Assembly (NCBI RefSeq): GCF_006716905.1
Contig: NZ_VFPV01000005.1
Span: forward strand, 1 to 64,000
From: Acidovorax temperans
GTDB taxonomy: Bacteria > Pseudomonadota > Gammaproteobacteria > Burkholderiales > Burkholderiaceae_C
Reading direction: 5' to 3'
Length of the DNA stretch: 64,000 nt
Numbering within the stretch: the stretch's first letter is position 1; the number at the start of each line of letters is the position of its first letter. Below are positions 43,606 through 52,685 of this stretch, in pieces. The position numbers and the translations under genes are program-made. Below the pieces are notes generated by a model. The model ran no database searches. It was not told where the DNA came from and worked only from the letters and a program-made list of their open reading frames with translations.

Positions 43606-44703
43606 ATGACTTTCCTGCGTTCTTTCTTTCGTTCGCGTTGGGCTTGCGCCGCGCTCGCTGGCGGGTGTGTGCTGCTGACGGTGCCATGGGTGATCGCAGC
43701 GCAAAGCGCAGCCCGCCCGGATCTGATCGATGCACCATCGCGAACTCTGGTGTCGGCGCAGCGGGCGACGGCCAGCGGAGTGGCGAGCCAAGGTGGGCGC
43801 ACCATTGCGGTGGGTCCGCGCGGCTTGATTCTGCTCTCTAAAGATGGTGGCGTATCCTGGCGTCAAGTCGCCAGCCCGGTTTCTACCGACCTCACCACGG
43901 TGCGATTCACTGGTTCCGGCGTGGCGTGGGCCGTGGGGCACGATGCCGTGGCCCTGAGGTCGCCCGATGGCGGCGCCTCGTGGACGCGGGTGCTGGACGG
44001 GCGTGCGGTATTGACGCTGCTGCGCGATTCCGCCAAAGGCTCCGAAGAGAGGGAGGCGGAGATCCAGCGGACAGTTGGGCAATCGGCCACGGCGGACGTC
44101 TGGCCCGCGCCGTTGCTCGACATTTGGTTCGCTCCCGATGGCCTCACCGGCTTTGCCGTGGGCGGTTTCGGCTTGATCCTGAAAACCAGCGATGCCGGCA
44201 ACACGTGGCAACCCTGGCTCTGGAAAACCGACAACGACCAGCGGTACCACCTCTATGCACTGGCAGGTGGGGAAGGGGGCGTCTTCGTCGCGGGTGAGCA
44301 GGGCCTTGTGATGCATCTCGATGCAACGGCTCAACGCTTCAAGCGTGTGCAGACGCCTTACAACGGCAGTTTCTTCGGGATCGCGCAGTTCGGTGCCCGC
44401 TTGCTGGCCTACGGCCTGCGTGGCAATGCCTTTGTCAGCGAGGACGCTGGGCATGCGTGGAAAAAGATCGAGACTGGTCTCGATGCCAATCTTGTGAGTG
44501 CGATCGCCCATGGGGATTCCGCTTTTCTGGTGTCGCAGCATGGGAATGTGCTTGCCGTGGATTTTGCTGCTGCCCGCGCCACCCTATATGACCAAGCGCC
44601 AGGTGCCGAGGTCTATGACGCCGCGATGACCAACACCCATCGTTTGGCTCTGGCGCGCATGAACGGTGTCGGAGTCATCGCGTTCCCCGCGCAAGGTAAA
44701 TGA
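43606..44703 (+). CDS. YCF48/BNR-repeat propeller protein
   Basis: The protein of about 365 aa has an N-terminal signal/anchor (SRWACAALAGGCVLLTVPWV) and repeated YCF48-type beta-propeller blades: LILLSKDGGVSWRQV, VALRSPDGGASWTRVL, LILKTSDAGNTWQPW, AFVSEDAGHAWKKI. Such proteins (photosystem II assembly factor-like) usually accompany DUF1302, DUF1329 and an MMPL transporter. The ATG at 43606 fits the signal peptide; GTG at 43573 gives a longer, less likely N terminus. Confidence 0.85.
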   Translation: MTFLRSFFRSRWACAALAGGCVLLTVPWVIAAQSAARPDLIDAPSRTLVSAQRATASGVASQGGRTIAVGPRGLILLSKDGGVSWRQVASPVSTDLTTVRFTGSGVAWAVGHDAVALRSPDGGASWTRVLDGRAVLTLLRDSAKGSEEREAEIQRTVGQSATADVWPAPLLDIWFAPDGLTGFAVGGFGLILKTSDAGNTWQPWLWKTDNDQRYHLYALAGGEGGVFVAGEQGLVMHLDATAQRFKRVQTPYNGSFFGIAQFGARLLAYGLRGNAFVSEDAGHAWKKIETGLDANLVSAIAHGDSAFLVSQHGNVLAVDFAAARATLYDQAPGAEVYDAAMTNTHRLALARMNGVGVIAFPAQGK

Positions 44704-44742
44704 AGGCCGCAGATCCTTTAGATCTGCTTCGTGAAAGTTCTG

Positions 44743-47181
44743 ATGTCTGCTCATTCCCAGCAACCCGCCATGCCGGTCGTTCGCGATCCGGCACAGTTCG
44801 ACCGCAAGTCAGGAAGCCGCCTGGAGCAACTGGTTTTTAACAACCGGTTGCTAGTGTTGCTGCTGTGCCTTGTCGCTACCGCAGTGCTGGGATACTTCGC
44901 TCTGAAGCTGGAAGTCAATGCCAGCTTTGAGCGGATGATCCCATCCTCCAGCCCGTACATTCAGACCTACTTTGCCTATCGGGAGGAACTCCCCGGGTTG
45001 GGAAACACGGTGCGGGTCGTCGTGGAGAACAAGAGCGGTGATGTCTACGACGCAGCCTACCTGGAAAAACTGCGCAAGGTCAATGACGCTCTCTACCTGA
45101 TTCCAGGGGTCGACCGCTCGTGGATGAAATCGCTCTGGATGCCCATCGTGCGCTGGCGGCAGGTGACGGAGGAGGGCGTGGTGGGGGGGCCTGTCATGCC
45201 GCCGGACTACAGCGGCAGCCAGGAATCGATCAGCAAGCTCAAGGAAAACGTTGGGCGGTCAGGCATTGTTGGAAGCCTGGTGGCCAATGACGCGCGCTCT
45301 ACGATGATCATCGTGCCGTTGCTGGACCGGCATCCCAAGACGGGCGAGCCGTTGAACTATGGCGAGTTCTCCCGCATCCTGGAGAAGGAGATCCGGTCGT
45401 TCGAGGACGAGAGCACCGGCATTTACATGGTCGGGTTTGCAAAGATCGTCGGCGATCTGATCGCAGGGCTCCATGAGGTGATGCTCTTTTTCGGACTCTC
45501 GGTGGCGGTCGCCGCGCTGTTTGTCTACCTCTATACCCGGTGCATCCGCAGCACCATGCTGCTGGTGAGCGTTGCCGTTGCCGGGGTGGTGTGGCTGCTG
45601 GGGTTGATGAACCTGCTGGGCTACGAGCTGGACCCCTACTCGATCCTGGTCCCATTCCTGATTTTCGCGATTGGGCTCTCGCACGGTGCCCAGAAGATGA
45701 ACGGCATCCTGCAGGACGTGGGCCGTGGGACGCACAAATACGTTGCCGCGCGCTACACCTTCCGGCGCCTCTTCATGGCGGGCCTGACGGCGCTTTTGAC
45801 CAACATTGTCGGCTTCGCCGTGCTGGTGATCATCGATATCCCGGTTATTCGCGATCTGGCCCTGACCACCAGCATCGGGATCACGGTGCTGGTCTTCACC
45901 AAGCTCGTGCTGATCCCGGTGACCTTGTCCTACATCGGCGTGAGCGAGGCTGCGGCGCGCCGCGCCCTCGCCGAGGACACGACGCGCAAGCAAGGATGGC
46001 TCGGACGCACCTGGAGTGCGCTGGATCGCCTGACGGAGCGTCGCGCGGCCACGGTGACGGTGGCGCTTGCCGCCGTGATGACCGCGGTCTGCACGGTCGT
46101 GATGTTCGACCTGCGCATCGGCGACCTGGATCCGGGGGCGCCCGAATTGAGGCAGGACTCGCGCTACAACCGCGACAGTGCCTATATCACGGCCCACTAC
46201 GGGCTGTCGAATGATCAGTTCGTGGTCATCATGACCAATCCTGACGATGGCTGCCGGCTGTACGGCACCTTGCAGTTGATGGACCAACTGGCCCAGGCAC
46301 TGCGCCAGACCGAGGGCGTGCAGGCCACCAGTTCGCTGGCGGAGTCCACGCGCTTCATCACTGCAGCCTTGAATGAGGGCAGTGGCAAGTGGCTCACCAT
46401 CAGCCGGGACCAGGGCATCACGAATGCGGCGGTGGGGGCCGCCATGATTGCGAGTCCGGACATCACCAATACCTCGTGTTCCGTCTCGCCACTGATTGCC
46501 TACCTGGCCGATCACAAGGCGGACACGCTCAAGCGCGTGCTTCAGGTGAGTGAGGCCTTTGCCGCGGAGCACAACAGTGCTTCTGCCGACGGCGGGCCGC
46601 GCTTTTTGCTCGCGGCGGGTTCCGCGGGTATCGAGGCGGCGACCAACATTGAGGTCGAGCGCGGCATCTTGCTGATGTACCTGGCCGTGTATGGCGCCAC
46701 GGCGCTGCTGTGCCTGCTGACCTTCCGCAGCCTGCGCGCCACCATCGTGGCGATGGTTCCCTTGGTGATCACCACCATCATCTGCAAGGCCTTGATGGTG
46801 TGGATGGGCATCGGGCTCAAGGTGGCCACGTTGCCAGTGATCGCGGTGGGTGTCGGCGTCGGGGTGGACTACGCCCTGTACCTGCTGAGTGTGCAGATTG
46901 CGATGCAGCGCCGTGGCTCGACGCTCGCCGAGGCATACCGGAGGTCGCTCGACTTCACGGGACGCGTGGTGGCGCTGGTGGGGCTGACCATGGCCGCGGG
47001 CGTGATCACCTGGGCATTTTCGCCGATCAAGTTCCAGGCGGACATGGGCATTTTGCTGACCTTCATGTTCCTGTGGAACATGGTGGGTGCCCTGGTGCTG
47101 ATTCCCGCCTTGTCCCATTTCCTGCTCAATCCACGGCAGACCAAGTCTGCACTGCCCGCGGATGGCGCACTTCCTCTTTGA
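44743..47181 (+). CDS. RND/MMPL-family transporter
   Basis: The protein of about 812 aa has two repeats of an RND-type fold: TM1 (LLVLLLCLVATAVLGYFALK), a periplasmic loop, then a five- or six-helix bundle (VMLFFGLSVAVAALFVYLYT; ILVPFLIFAIGLSHGAQ); the second half repeats this with VTVALAAVMTAVCTVVMF and ILLMYLAVYGATALLCLLTF, then VIAVGVGVGVDYALYLL, the MMPL GxxxD-Y motif. Starts at 44731 (GTG) or 44743 (ATG). It probably moves a hydrophobic molecule between the inner membrane and periplasm; by context it works with the three preceding proteins. Confidence 0.9.
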   Translation: MSAHSQQPAMPVVRDPAQFDRKSGSRLEQLVFNNRLLVLLLCLVATAVLGYFALKLEVNASFERMIPSSSPYIQTYFAYREELPGLGNTVRVVVENKSGDVYDAAYLEKLRKVNDALYLIPGVDRSWMKSLWMPIVRWRQVTEEGVVGGPVMPPDYSGSQESISKLKENVGRSGIVGSLVANDARSTMIIVPLLDRHPKTGEPLNYGEFSRILEKEIRSFEDESTGIYMVGFAKIVGDLIAGLHEVMLFFGLSVAVAALFVYLYTRCIRSTMLLVSVAVAGVVWLLGLMNLLGYELDPYSILVPFLIFAIGLSHGAQKMNGILQDVGRGTHKYVAARYTFRRLFMAGLTALLTNIVGFAVLVIIDIPVIRDLALTTSIGITVLVFTKLVLIPVTLSYIGVSEAAARRALAEDTTRKQGWLGRTWSALDRLTERRAATVTVALAAVMTAVCTVVMFDLRIGDLDPGAPELRQDSRYNRDSAYITAHYGLSNDQFVVIMTNPDDGCRLYGTLQLMDQLAQALRQTEGVQATSSLAESTRFITAALNEGSGKWLTISRDQGITNAAVGAAMIASPDITNTSCSVSPLIAYLADHKADTLKRVLQVSEAFAAEHNSASADGGPRFLLAAGSAGIEAATNIEVERGILLMYLAVYGATALLCLLTFRSLRATIVAMVPLVITTIICKALMVWMGIGLKVATLPVIAVGVGVGVDYALYLLSVQIAMQRRGSTLAEAYRRSLDFTGRVVALVGLTMAAGVITWAFSPIKFQADMGILLTFMFLWNMVGALVLIPALSHFLLNPRQTKSALPADGALPL

Positions 47182-47208
47182 CTTTTTCCTTCTCTTGGAG
47201 CAACGCCT

Positions 47209-48174
47209 GTGTTTGATCTGTTGATGAGTGCCGACATGATGCTGTCCGACCCGGACGGCATGGCGCAACTGTTGGTGACGAAGCTGGGCCTCCACGGCCA
47301 TCCCAACTGGCGCCAAGCGTTCGATGGCCATCCCTACATTGCCCATTTCCTGCGGGTTCACAAATCGTTGGCGGTCGCCCCCACCCGCATCGAGCCGCAG
47401 TGCCACTTGGACCAACCCAACCCGGGCGATCCGATGTTCCACGACTTCCTGGAGAGCCTCAAGGCTTACCAGGGCGCGCACCGGCCCATGGTGACCCACT
47501 CGATCGTGCTGGCCGCGCGCGGCGACAGGTTCGACCTGCTGGTCGAGAAACTCATGCGTCGGCGCTTGCGGTTCCGCATGGCGCAGCGTACCCCCGACAT
47601 GCCGTTTGATCGGCTCTGGCTGGGCGCGACGCCGGAGGATCCCCGTTACCACCCATCGGTGGACGGCGGTCTTTGCATCGAGGTCATGCCCCTGGAGCCG
47701 CTGCAGATGCCAGCCGATACCTTCAGCGTGCCCCCGCCCGAGCCGCGCGATCCCAAACCGGGCGACATGGTGCGAGTCACCTCGCGCGGTTACATCGTTC
47801 GCAATCTGGACGAAACCCTGCGCACGGTATCGGCCAATCTCGATTGGGAGCCTGGCGGCCCTGTGGAGTCTCTGGACAAGGAGGGGTACCGTCGCGCCCG
47901 CATGGAATTCACGGTACCGCACAGCGCTTCGCTGGACGTGATCGAGGCGACCCGCTGGAACGGTGATGCCGGCGTCTACCTGAATTCCTGGGGGCCAGGC
48001 CCCTACTACATCCGCATCGCGGTGAACGGTCTCCAGGCCAAGGCCGAGGACCTCAAGGCACGCGGTACCCGTTTCACCTGGATCGACGAATGCGAGGCGG
48101 TGGGTGGGAAGCCGCTGATCCGGGTCGATCCGGCCGACCTGCGGGGGCAACTGTTTGAGTTCGAGGAGTATTGA
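47209..48174 (+). CDS. VOC-superfamily protein, two domains
   Basis: The 321-aa protein looks like a tandem glyoxalase/bleomycin/dioxygenase (VOC) fold: the N-terminal domain contains LLMSADMMLSDPDGMAQLLV and the C-terminal domain SRGYIVRNLDETLRTVSANL, then GPYYIRIAVNGLQAKAEDLK, ending LRGQLFEFEEY. Metal ligands cannot be fixed with confidence, so it could be an isomerase, lyase, dioxygenase or a binding protein. GTG start with GGAG before it. It lies 27 bp after the transporter gene. Confidence 0.7.
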   Translation: MFDLLMSADMMLSDPDGMAQLLVTKLGLHGHPNWRQAFDGHPYIAHFLRVHKSLAVAPTRIEPQCHLDQPNPGDPMFHDFLESLKAYQGAHRPMVTHSIVLAARGDRFDLLVEKLMRRRLRFRMAQRTPDMPFDRLWLGATPEDPRYHPSVDGGLCIEVMPLEPLQMPADTFSVPPPEPRDPKPGDMVRVTSRGYIVRNLDETLRTVSANLDWEPGGPVESLDKEGYRRARMEFTVPHSASLDVIEATRWNGDAGVYLNSWGPGPYYIRIAVNGLQAKAEDLKARGTRFTWIDECEAVGGKPLIRVDPADLRGQLFEFEEY

Positions 48175-48178
48175 ACCG

Positions 48179-49018
48179 ATGATGGAAACCTCCTTTCACA
48201 AACCGGCCACCCCGACGCGTGACGAAGCTGCGGCCCCCGGGAATGCCGTCGAGGTGGAGCGCCGGGGAGGCGTTGGCTGGATCGTGCTCAATCGCCCGGA
48301 CCAGATCAATGCGATCAACGACGACATTCGCCGTGGTGTTCCCGCGGCGCTGGCCGAACTGGATGGAGATCCGTCCGTGCGGGCGATTGTGATACGCGGC
48401 GCAGGTACGCGTGGGTTCTGCGCCGGAGCCGACATCAAGGAACGGCGGGCTGCGGAAACATCGGTGCAGGTGCGCCGGCGCATGCAGAAGTCGCGTTGGA
48501 TCGAGGCGCTGGATCGCACCGAGAAACCTGTGATCGCCGCCATTCATGGCTATTGCATGGGCGGGGGCATGGAACTGGCCTTGGCTTGCGATCTGCGTTT
48601 CGCGGCGCCGGACGCCGTGTTTGCCCTTCCCGAAACAGGGCTGGGCTTGATCCCTGGTGGGGGAGGAACCCAGCGCCTTGGCTCCGTGGTCGGCCCGGGG
48701 CGTGCGCTGGATCTGCTCTTGACCGGTGATCGGGTTGACGCACGCCGGGCGTTCGACATCGGCCTGATCACCCGCATGGCTGACAGCACGCAATCCCTGC
48801 TCGCAGAGGTCGCTAGCTTGGCTGAACGCATTGCCCAGAGGCCGCCCACGGCGACGCTGTTCGCCAAGCAGGCAGCACGCGCAGCCAGCCACCTGGATCT
48901 CAAGAGCGGCCTGGACCTGGAATTGGATCTGTTCGCCATGCTGGTTCCGATGAACGACGTCAAGGAAGCCGCGCTGGCGTTTCGCGAGAAACGGGCGCCC
49001 TGTTTTTCTGGTGAATGA
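48179..49018 (+). CDS. Enoyl-CoA hydratase/isomerase family protein
   Basis: The 279-aa crotonase has the oxyanion-hole region AGTRGFCAGADIKER and IHGYCMGGGMELALACDLRF. Both catalytic glutamates of hydratases appear present (E in GGMELALA, E in FALPETGLGLIPGGGGTQ). It ends with MLVPMNDVKEAALAFREKR. The ATG at 48179 has GAGGAG about ten bases upstream; an overlapping longer frame is not needed. Role: hydration of an unsaturated acyl-CoA intermediate in the degradation route. Confidence 0.9.
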   Translation: MMETSFHKPATPTRDEAAAPGNAVEVERRGGVGWIVLNRPDQINAINDDIRRGVPAALAELDGDPSVRAIVIRGAGTRGFCAGADIKERRAAETSVQVRRRMQKSRWIEALDRTEKPVIAAIHGYCMGGGMELALACDLRFAAPDAVFALPETGLGLIPGGGGTQRLGSVVGPGRALDLLLTGDRVDARRAFDIGLITRMADSTQSLLAEVASLAERIAQRPPTATLFAKQAARAASHLDLKSGLDLELDLFAMLVPMNDVKEAALAFREKRAPCFSGE

Positions 49019-49048
49019 ATTTCAAAACATCGCTTTTCTGGAGATGCA

Positions 49049-49879
49049 ATGAGCGAACGCAAACTGGATGGAAAGGTCGCCATCGTGACCGGTGCGGGGG
49101 CGGGTCTTGGGGCTGAATGTGCGCGTTCGCTGGCCCGGCATGGAGCCCGTGTCGCGGTGGTGGACATCAACTTGGAGGGCGCTCAGTCGGTGGCCGCCGA
49201 AATCAAGGCGGGGGGTGGCAAGGCTCTGGCCATCCAAACCGACCTGACTTCCGAGGAGGGGGTCGCGGCGATGGTTTCCGCCGTGCTCGACCACTTTGGG
49301 CGGATCGATGTCCTGCACAACAATGCGGCCGCGTTGGATCCGGCGCAGCGTGCCGGTGACCGCGATGTCTGCAACGTGGACCTTTCCGCATGGGACAGGG
49401 CCATGAACGTCAATGCGCGCGGCGCCATGCTGTGCTGCAAGCACGCCATCCCGCACATGCTCAAGGTCGGCGGTGGATCGATCATCTTTGCGACGTCGGG
49501 CTTCGGGCTGCTGGGTGATGCAACGCTGACCGCCTATGCCGCCTCCAAGGCGGCCCTGATGGCGCTGGCACGTTCCGTGGCCGCTCAGTACGGCAAGGAG
49601 GGTATCCGATCCAATGCCATCATGATTGGCTTTGTGCTCAACGAGCACGCGCAGAAGGGCGTTCCGCAGGAGATCAAGCAGATCCTCCTGGATCAGCACC
49701 TGACGCCTCAGCTCGGTTCGCCAAAGCAGATTGCCGACGTGGTGAGCTTCCTGGCCAGCGACGAGTCCTCATTCATCACGGGGGCGGTGATTCCAGTGGA
49801 TGGCGGCTTCACCAGCCACGCCCCGTCCATGGTGCCCATGCGCGAGTTCTTCGCACGCATGGGATCCAACAAACTCTGA
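49049..49879 (+). CDS. Short-chain dehydrogenase (SDR)
   Basis: The 276-aa SDR has TGAGAGLG (14-21), the NNAA motif at 91-94, and the catalytic triad S150, Y163 and K167 in FATSGFGLLGD and TAYAASKAAL. VIPVDGGFTSH ends the fold. NAD is likely, since D39 follows beta-2 (VAVVDIN). It may oxidise a 3-hydroxyacyl-CoA formed by the preceding hydratase. Confidence 0.9.
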   Translation: MSERKLDGKVAIVTGAGAGLGAECARSLARHGARVAVVDINLEGAQSVAAEIKAGGGKALAIQTDLTSEEGVAAMVSAVLDHFGRIDVLHNNAAALDPAQRAGDRDVCNVDLSAWDRAMNVNARGAMLCCKHAIPHMLKVGGGSIIFATSGFGLLGDATLTAYAASKAALMALARSVAAQYGKEGIRSNAIMIGFVLNEHAQKGVPQEIKQILLDQHLTPQLGSPKQIADVVSFLASDESSFITGAVIPVDGGFTSHAPSMVPMREFFARMGSNKL

Positions 49880-49901
49880 ACCCAACCAACCATATCCGAC
49901 C

Positions 49902-50414
49902 ATGTCTTTATCCATGCATGCCGCCAGCGCGGAAATCTATGCCCGCATGCTGCGCAACCTGCTGACCTGGCTTGACAAAGCCGAAGGCCATGCCCAGGCC
50001 AGAAGTTTTGACAGCGCGGCCTTCCTGAATACGAAGCTGTCGCCCGACATGCTGACCTTTGGCAAGCAAGTTGCCATTGCCAGCGAGGTGGCGCGGCTCG
50101 CCGTCGCGCGCCTGGGTGCCGTGGAACTGCCTGCTGCTCAAGGCTCCGACGAGAGCTTCGAAGGGTTGCGTGTCCGCGTCCGGGACGCCATCGGCTTCGT
50201 GGAAGGCGTTTCGCCGCAGCAATTGGCCGGGAGCGCCGAGCGGCCCCTGGTCGTGCCGCAGCGGCAAGGCGATCCGCTGCACTTCACGGGGCAGACCTTC
50301 TTACAGCAGTGGTCGCTGCCGAATTTCTTCTTTCATGTGACCACGGCCTATGCGTTGCTCCGCCAGGCAGGCGTGGAGCTGGGCAAGGCTGACTTTCTGG
50401 GAGCCATGGCCTGA
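49902..50414 (+). CDS. DUF1993 family protein
   Basis: The 170-aa protein matches the DUF1993 helical family: SLSMHAASAEIYARMLRNLL at the start, TKLSPDMLTFGKQVAIASEV in the middle and LPNFFFHVTTAYALLRQAGV at the end. The family has unknown function and a DinB-like four-helix fold by family knowledge. It is the last gene of the unit and is followed by a strong terminator. Confidence 0.8.
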   Translation: MSLSMHAASAEIYARMLRNLLTWLDKAEGHAQARSFDSAAFLNTKLSPDMLTFGKQVAIASEVARLAVARLGAVELPAAQGSDESFEGLRVRVRDAIGFVEGVSPQQLAGSAERPLVVPQRQGDPLHFTGQTFLQQWSLPNFFFHVTTAYALLRQAGVELGKADFLGAMA

Positions 50415-50505
50415 CCGGGCCGAACCTGGACACGTTCTCCAAGGTGCAAGTACCGGAGGCAAGGCCGGTGATTGACACAGTACCCCGTGGAATCCGGGGT
50501 TTTGA

Positions 50506-50550
50506 ACCCCCTGGCAGACCTCCACGGTTTGTACCAGGGGGTGTTTTTTT
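50506..50550 (+). terminator. Rho-independent terminator of the DUF1302 operon
   Basis: ACCCCCTGG (50506-50514) and CCAGGGGGT (50534-50542) form a perfect 9-bp stem followed by GTTTTTTT. A second small hairpin (ACCCC/GGGGT, 50482-50500) precedes it. Confidence 0.85.
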
Positions 50551-50954
50551 GCGGGTGGATGTCCACGCGCTCCGAGTGCGCGTGGCGCGTTCGTCACCAG
50601 CGGTCCAGGTTGGCGCTGTGGCGGGGCTGGTCTCATCTTCAGTGCAGGGCAATACCCTTGCAGGGGCCCGGATGCGTGCACGGAAGATACAGGCCAAATT
50701 GGCCTCAAGCGCCCATCCAGAAAGCGCAAGCAGCTATCAAAACTTCAAAGAGGACGCGTGTTCACCGCTCAGGCAGATCCCGCGCCAATGAACGGGGCAT
50801 TCACTCGCGTGCTGATTTCCCGCCGAACAGTCCAGACCGCCGGAAACTCAGATGCGCTTCCAATCGCCCTCACTGCCCATGGCGGGCGGCGCGCTTTCGT
50901 GTGAGACGGGCGCGGCAATGGCGGCTGGGCCTTGCCGCTTTGATGCTTGCGGCC
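50551..50954. other. 404-bp gap between the operon and the chemoreceptor gene
   Basis: No confident gene is seen. A short plus-strand frame ends in [17 protein letters not shown] at 50972, which may be a remnant. The gap separates two convergent transcription units. Confidence 0.4.
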
Positions 50955-52589
50955 CTAGTGCTCCCTGGCTAGCATGATAGTTTTTATCGGCGCGCTTGCG
51001 TGGAGCGTGCGAGGCAGGGGCACGGCACTGATGGTGCGCACGACCTCTTCGTCCGACAGCTTGAACACCGCCACGGCTTCCACCAGCGCCTGGGACTGGC
51101 TGCTTAGGCTGCTGGCAGCCGCGGCCATTTCTTCGACCAGCGCGGCATTTCGCTGCGTGGTCTGGTCCATCTGCGCGACCGCTTCTCCGATTTGTCCCAT
51201 GTCCTGGCTCTGTTCGCTGCTCGCGGCGCTGATTTCGCCCATGATGTCCGTTACACGGCGGATGGCGGTGACGACCTCCGTCATCGTGGCACCGGCCTTG
51301 CCCACGAGCTGCGACCCCTGCTCCACGCGCTCCACGCTGTCGGTGATAAGCCGCTTGATTTCCTTGGCTGCTTCGGCGCTGCGGCCTGCGAGGCTGCGCA
51401 CCTCGCTGGCTACCACAGCAAAGCCGCGGCCTTGCTCGCCCGCGCGGGCGGCTTCCACTGCGGCGTTCAGGGCCAGGATGTTGGTCTGGAAAGCGATGCC
51501 GTCGATCACACTGATGATGTCGGCAATCTTGTGGCTGCTGTCGTCGATGCCCTTCATTGTTTTGACCACTTCGGCGACCACTTCGCCGCCTTGGGTGGCC
51601 ACGGTGGAGGCACTCAGGGCGAGCTGGTTGGCCTGGCGCGCGTTGTCGGCGTTCTGCTTCACCGTGGAGCCCAGTTGTTCCATCGACGCGGCGGTTTGCT
51701 GCAGTGCGCTGGCCTGCTCTTCGGTGCGGCCCGACAGGTCATGGTTGCCCGCCGCGATCTCGGTGCTGGCCGAGGCGACGCCCTGTGCATTGCTGCGCAC
51801 CGCCGTGACCGTCTGCGCCAGGCTGTGCTGCATGCGCTGCAGCGTCTCCAGCAGGTGGCCCATTTCGTCCTGGGACTGCACGGTGATGTGCCCGCTCAGA
51901 TCGCCGCTGGCGACGCGGTCGGCCACTGAAACGGCCTGCATCAGCGGGCGAGTGATCGAGCGGATGATGGTGATAGCGAGGAACAGGGCCAGAGCAATGG
52001 TCACGGCGCTCGCGACCAGGAGCCCCCGCGTCAAATTGCGGGTGGCCGACTCGGCCCGATGGCCGGCTTCGGCCATGACCTGCGCCTGGAGTTCCGCTTG
52101 CTTGCGGATCGCGTTCTGGTATTCGATCTGCGCGGGGCGCTGTTTGCTCTCCAGCAAGGCCAGCGCCTCCACCCATTGTTCCTTGGCAAACAGTTCAAGA
52201 AACTGATTGCCCAATGCAAGGTCCTTGGCACGCAGAGGCTTGATGCTCTGGTGCAAGGCCTTACCTTCGTCGGATTCGATGAGCTGATCCAGAATTTGCG
52301 TCTGTGCGGCGATGTTGCCGCGTTCGACCTTGATCTGGGCCAGCGCCGCCTGCTGAATGTCCGGGGACGAGAACAAGGCCAGATTGCGGAACTGGATGGT
52401 TTCCATGTTCGACCCGTCGATCACCGCACTCAATGCCTTGGTGATGGGGTTGCTCCTTTGAACGATGTCTTCCATCGCCTCACGCTGCGCGGCGGACAGG
52501 AACAGCACCATTGCGCCCTGCGCGACCAGCAGCAGCACCATGGTGGAGAACGAAATGGCAAGCCGGGTGGAGATTTTTAAGCGATTCAT
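50955..52589 (-). CDS. Methyl-accepting chemotaxis protein
   Basis: The 544-aa receptor has TM1 ([20 protein letters not shown]), a four-helix-bundle periplasmic domain of about 150 residues, TM2 ([20 protein letters not shown]), a HAMP domain and a signalling domain with the conserved hairpin [20 protein letters not shown] and [19 protein letters not shown]. It may sense the compound handled by the cluster. It carries no C-terminal CheR pentapeptide; it ends TIMLAREH. Confidence 0.95.
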   Translation of the reverse strand: MNRLKISTRLAISFSTMVLLLVAQGAMVLFLSAAQREAMEDIVQRSNPITKALSAVIDGSNMETIQFRNLALFSSPDIQQAALAQIKVERGNIAAQTQILDQLIESDEGKALHQSIKPLRAKDLALGNQFLELFAKEQWVEALALLESKQRPAQIEYQNAIRKQAELQAQVMAEAGHRAESATRNLTRGLLVASAVTIALALFLAITIIRSITRPLMQAVSVADRVASGDLSGHITVQSQDEMGHLLETLQRMQHSLAQTVTAVRSNAQGVASASTEIAAGNHDLSGRTEEQASALQQTAASMEQLGSTVKQNADNARQANQLALSASTVATQGGEVVAEVVKTMKGIDDSSHKIADIISVIDGIAFQTNILALNAAVEAARAGEQGRGFAVVASEVRSLAGRSAEAAKEIKRLITDSVERVEQGSQLVGKAGATMTEVVTAIRRVTDIMGEISAASSEQSQDMGQIGEAVAQMDQTTQRNAALVEEMAAAASSLSSQSQALVEAVAVFKLSDEEVVRTISAVPLPRTLHASAPIKTIMLAREH

Positions 52590-52685
52590 GGCGCGGGGTA
52601 GTTGGCAGTGGCGGGCGTGGGCGTGGGTGGGGTCGCCGCGCAGGGCCGCTGAAAGCCCGGCGGAAGCCGCTGGATCGGCGCGTTT

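Noticed and set aside
45259..48150. A 963-codon open frame on the minus strand
   Set aside because: It lies entirely opposite the MMPL transporter and VOC genes; composition (very rich in H, R, Q and G) is that of an antisense shadow in high-GC DNA.
50974..52206. A 410-codon open frame on the plus strand
   Set aside because: It is opposite the chemoreceptor; rich in S, A and R, no domain.
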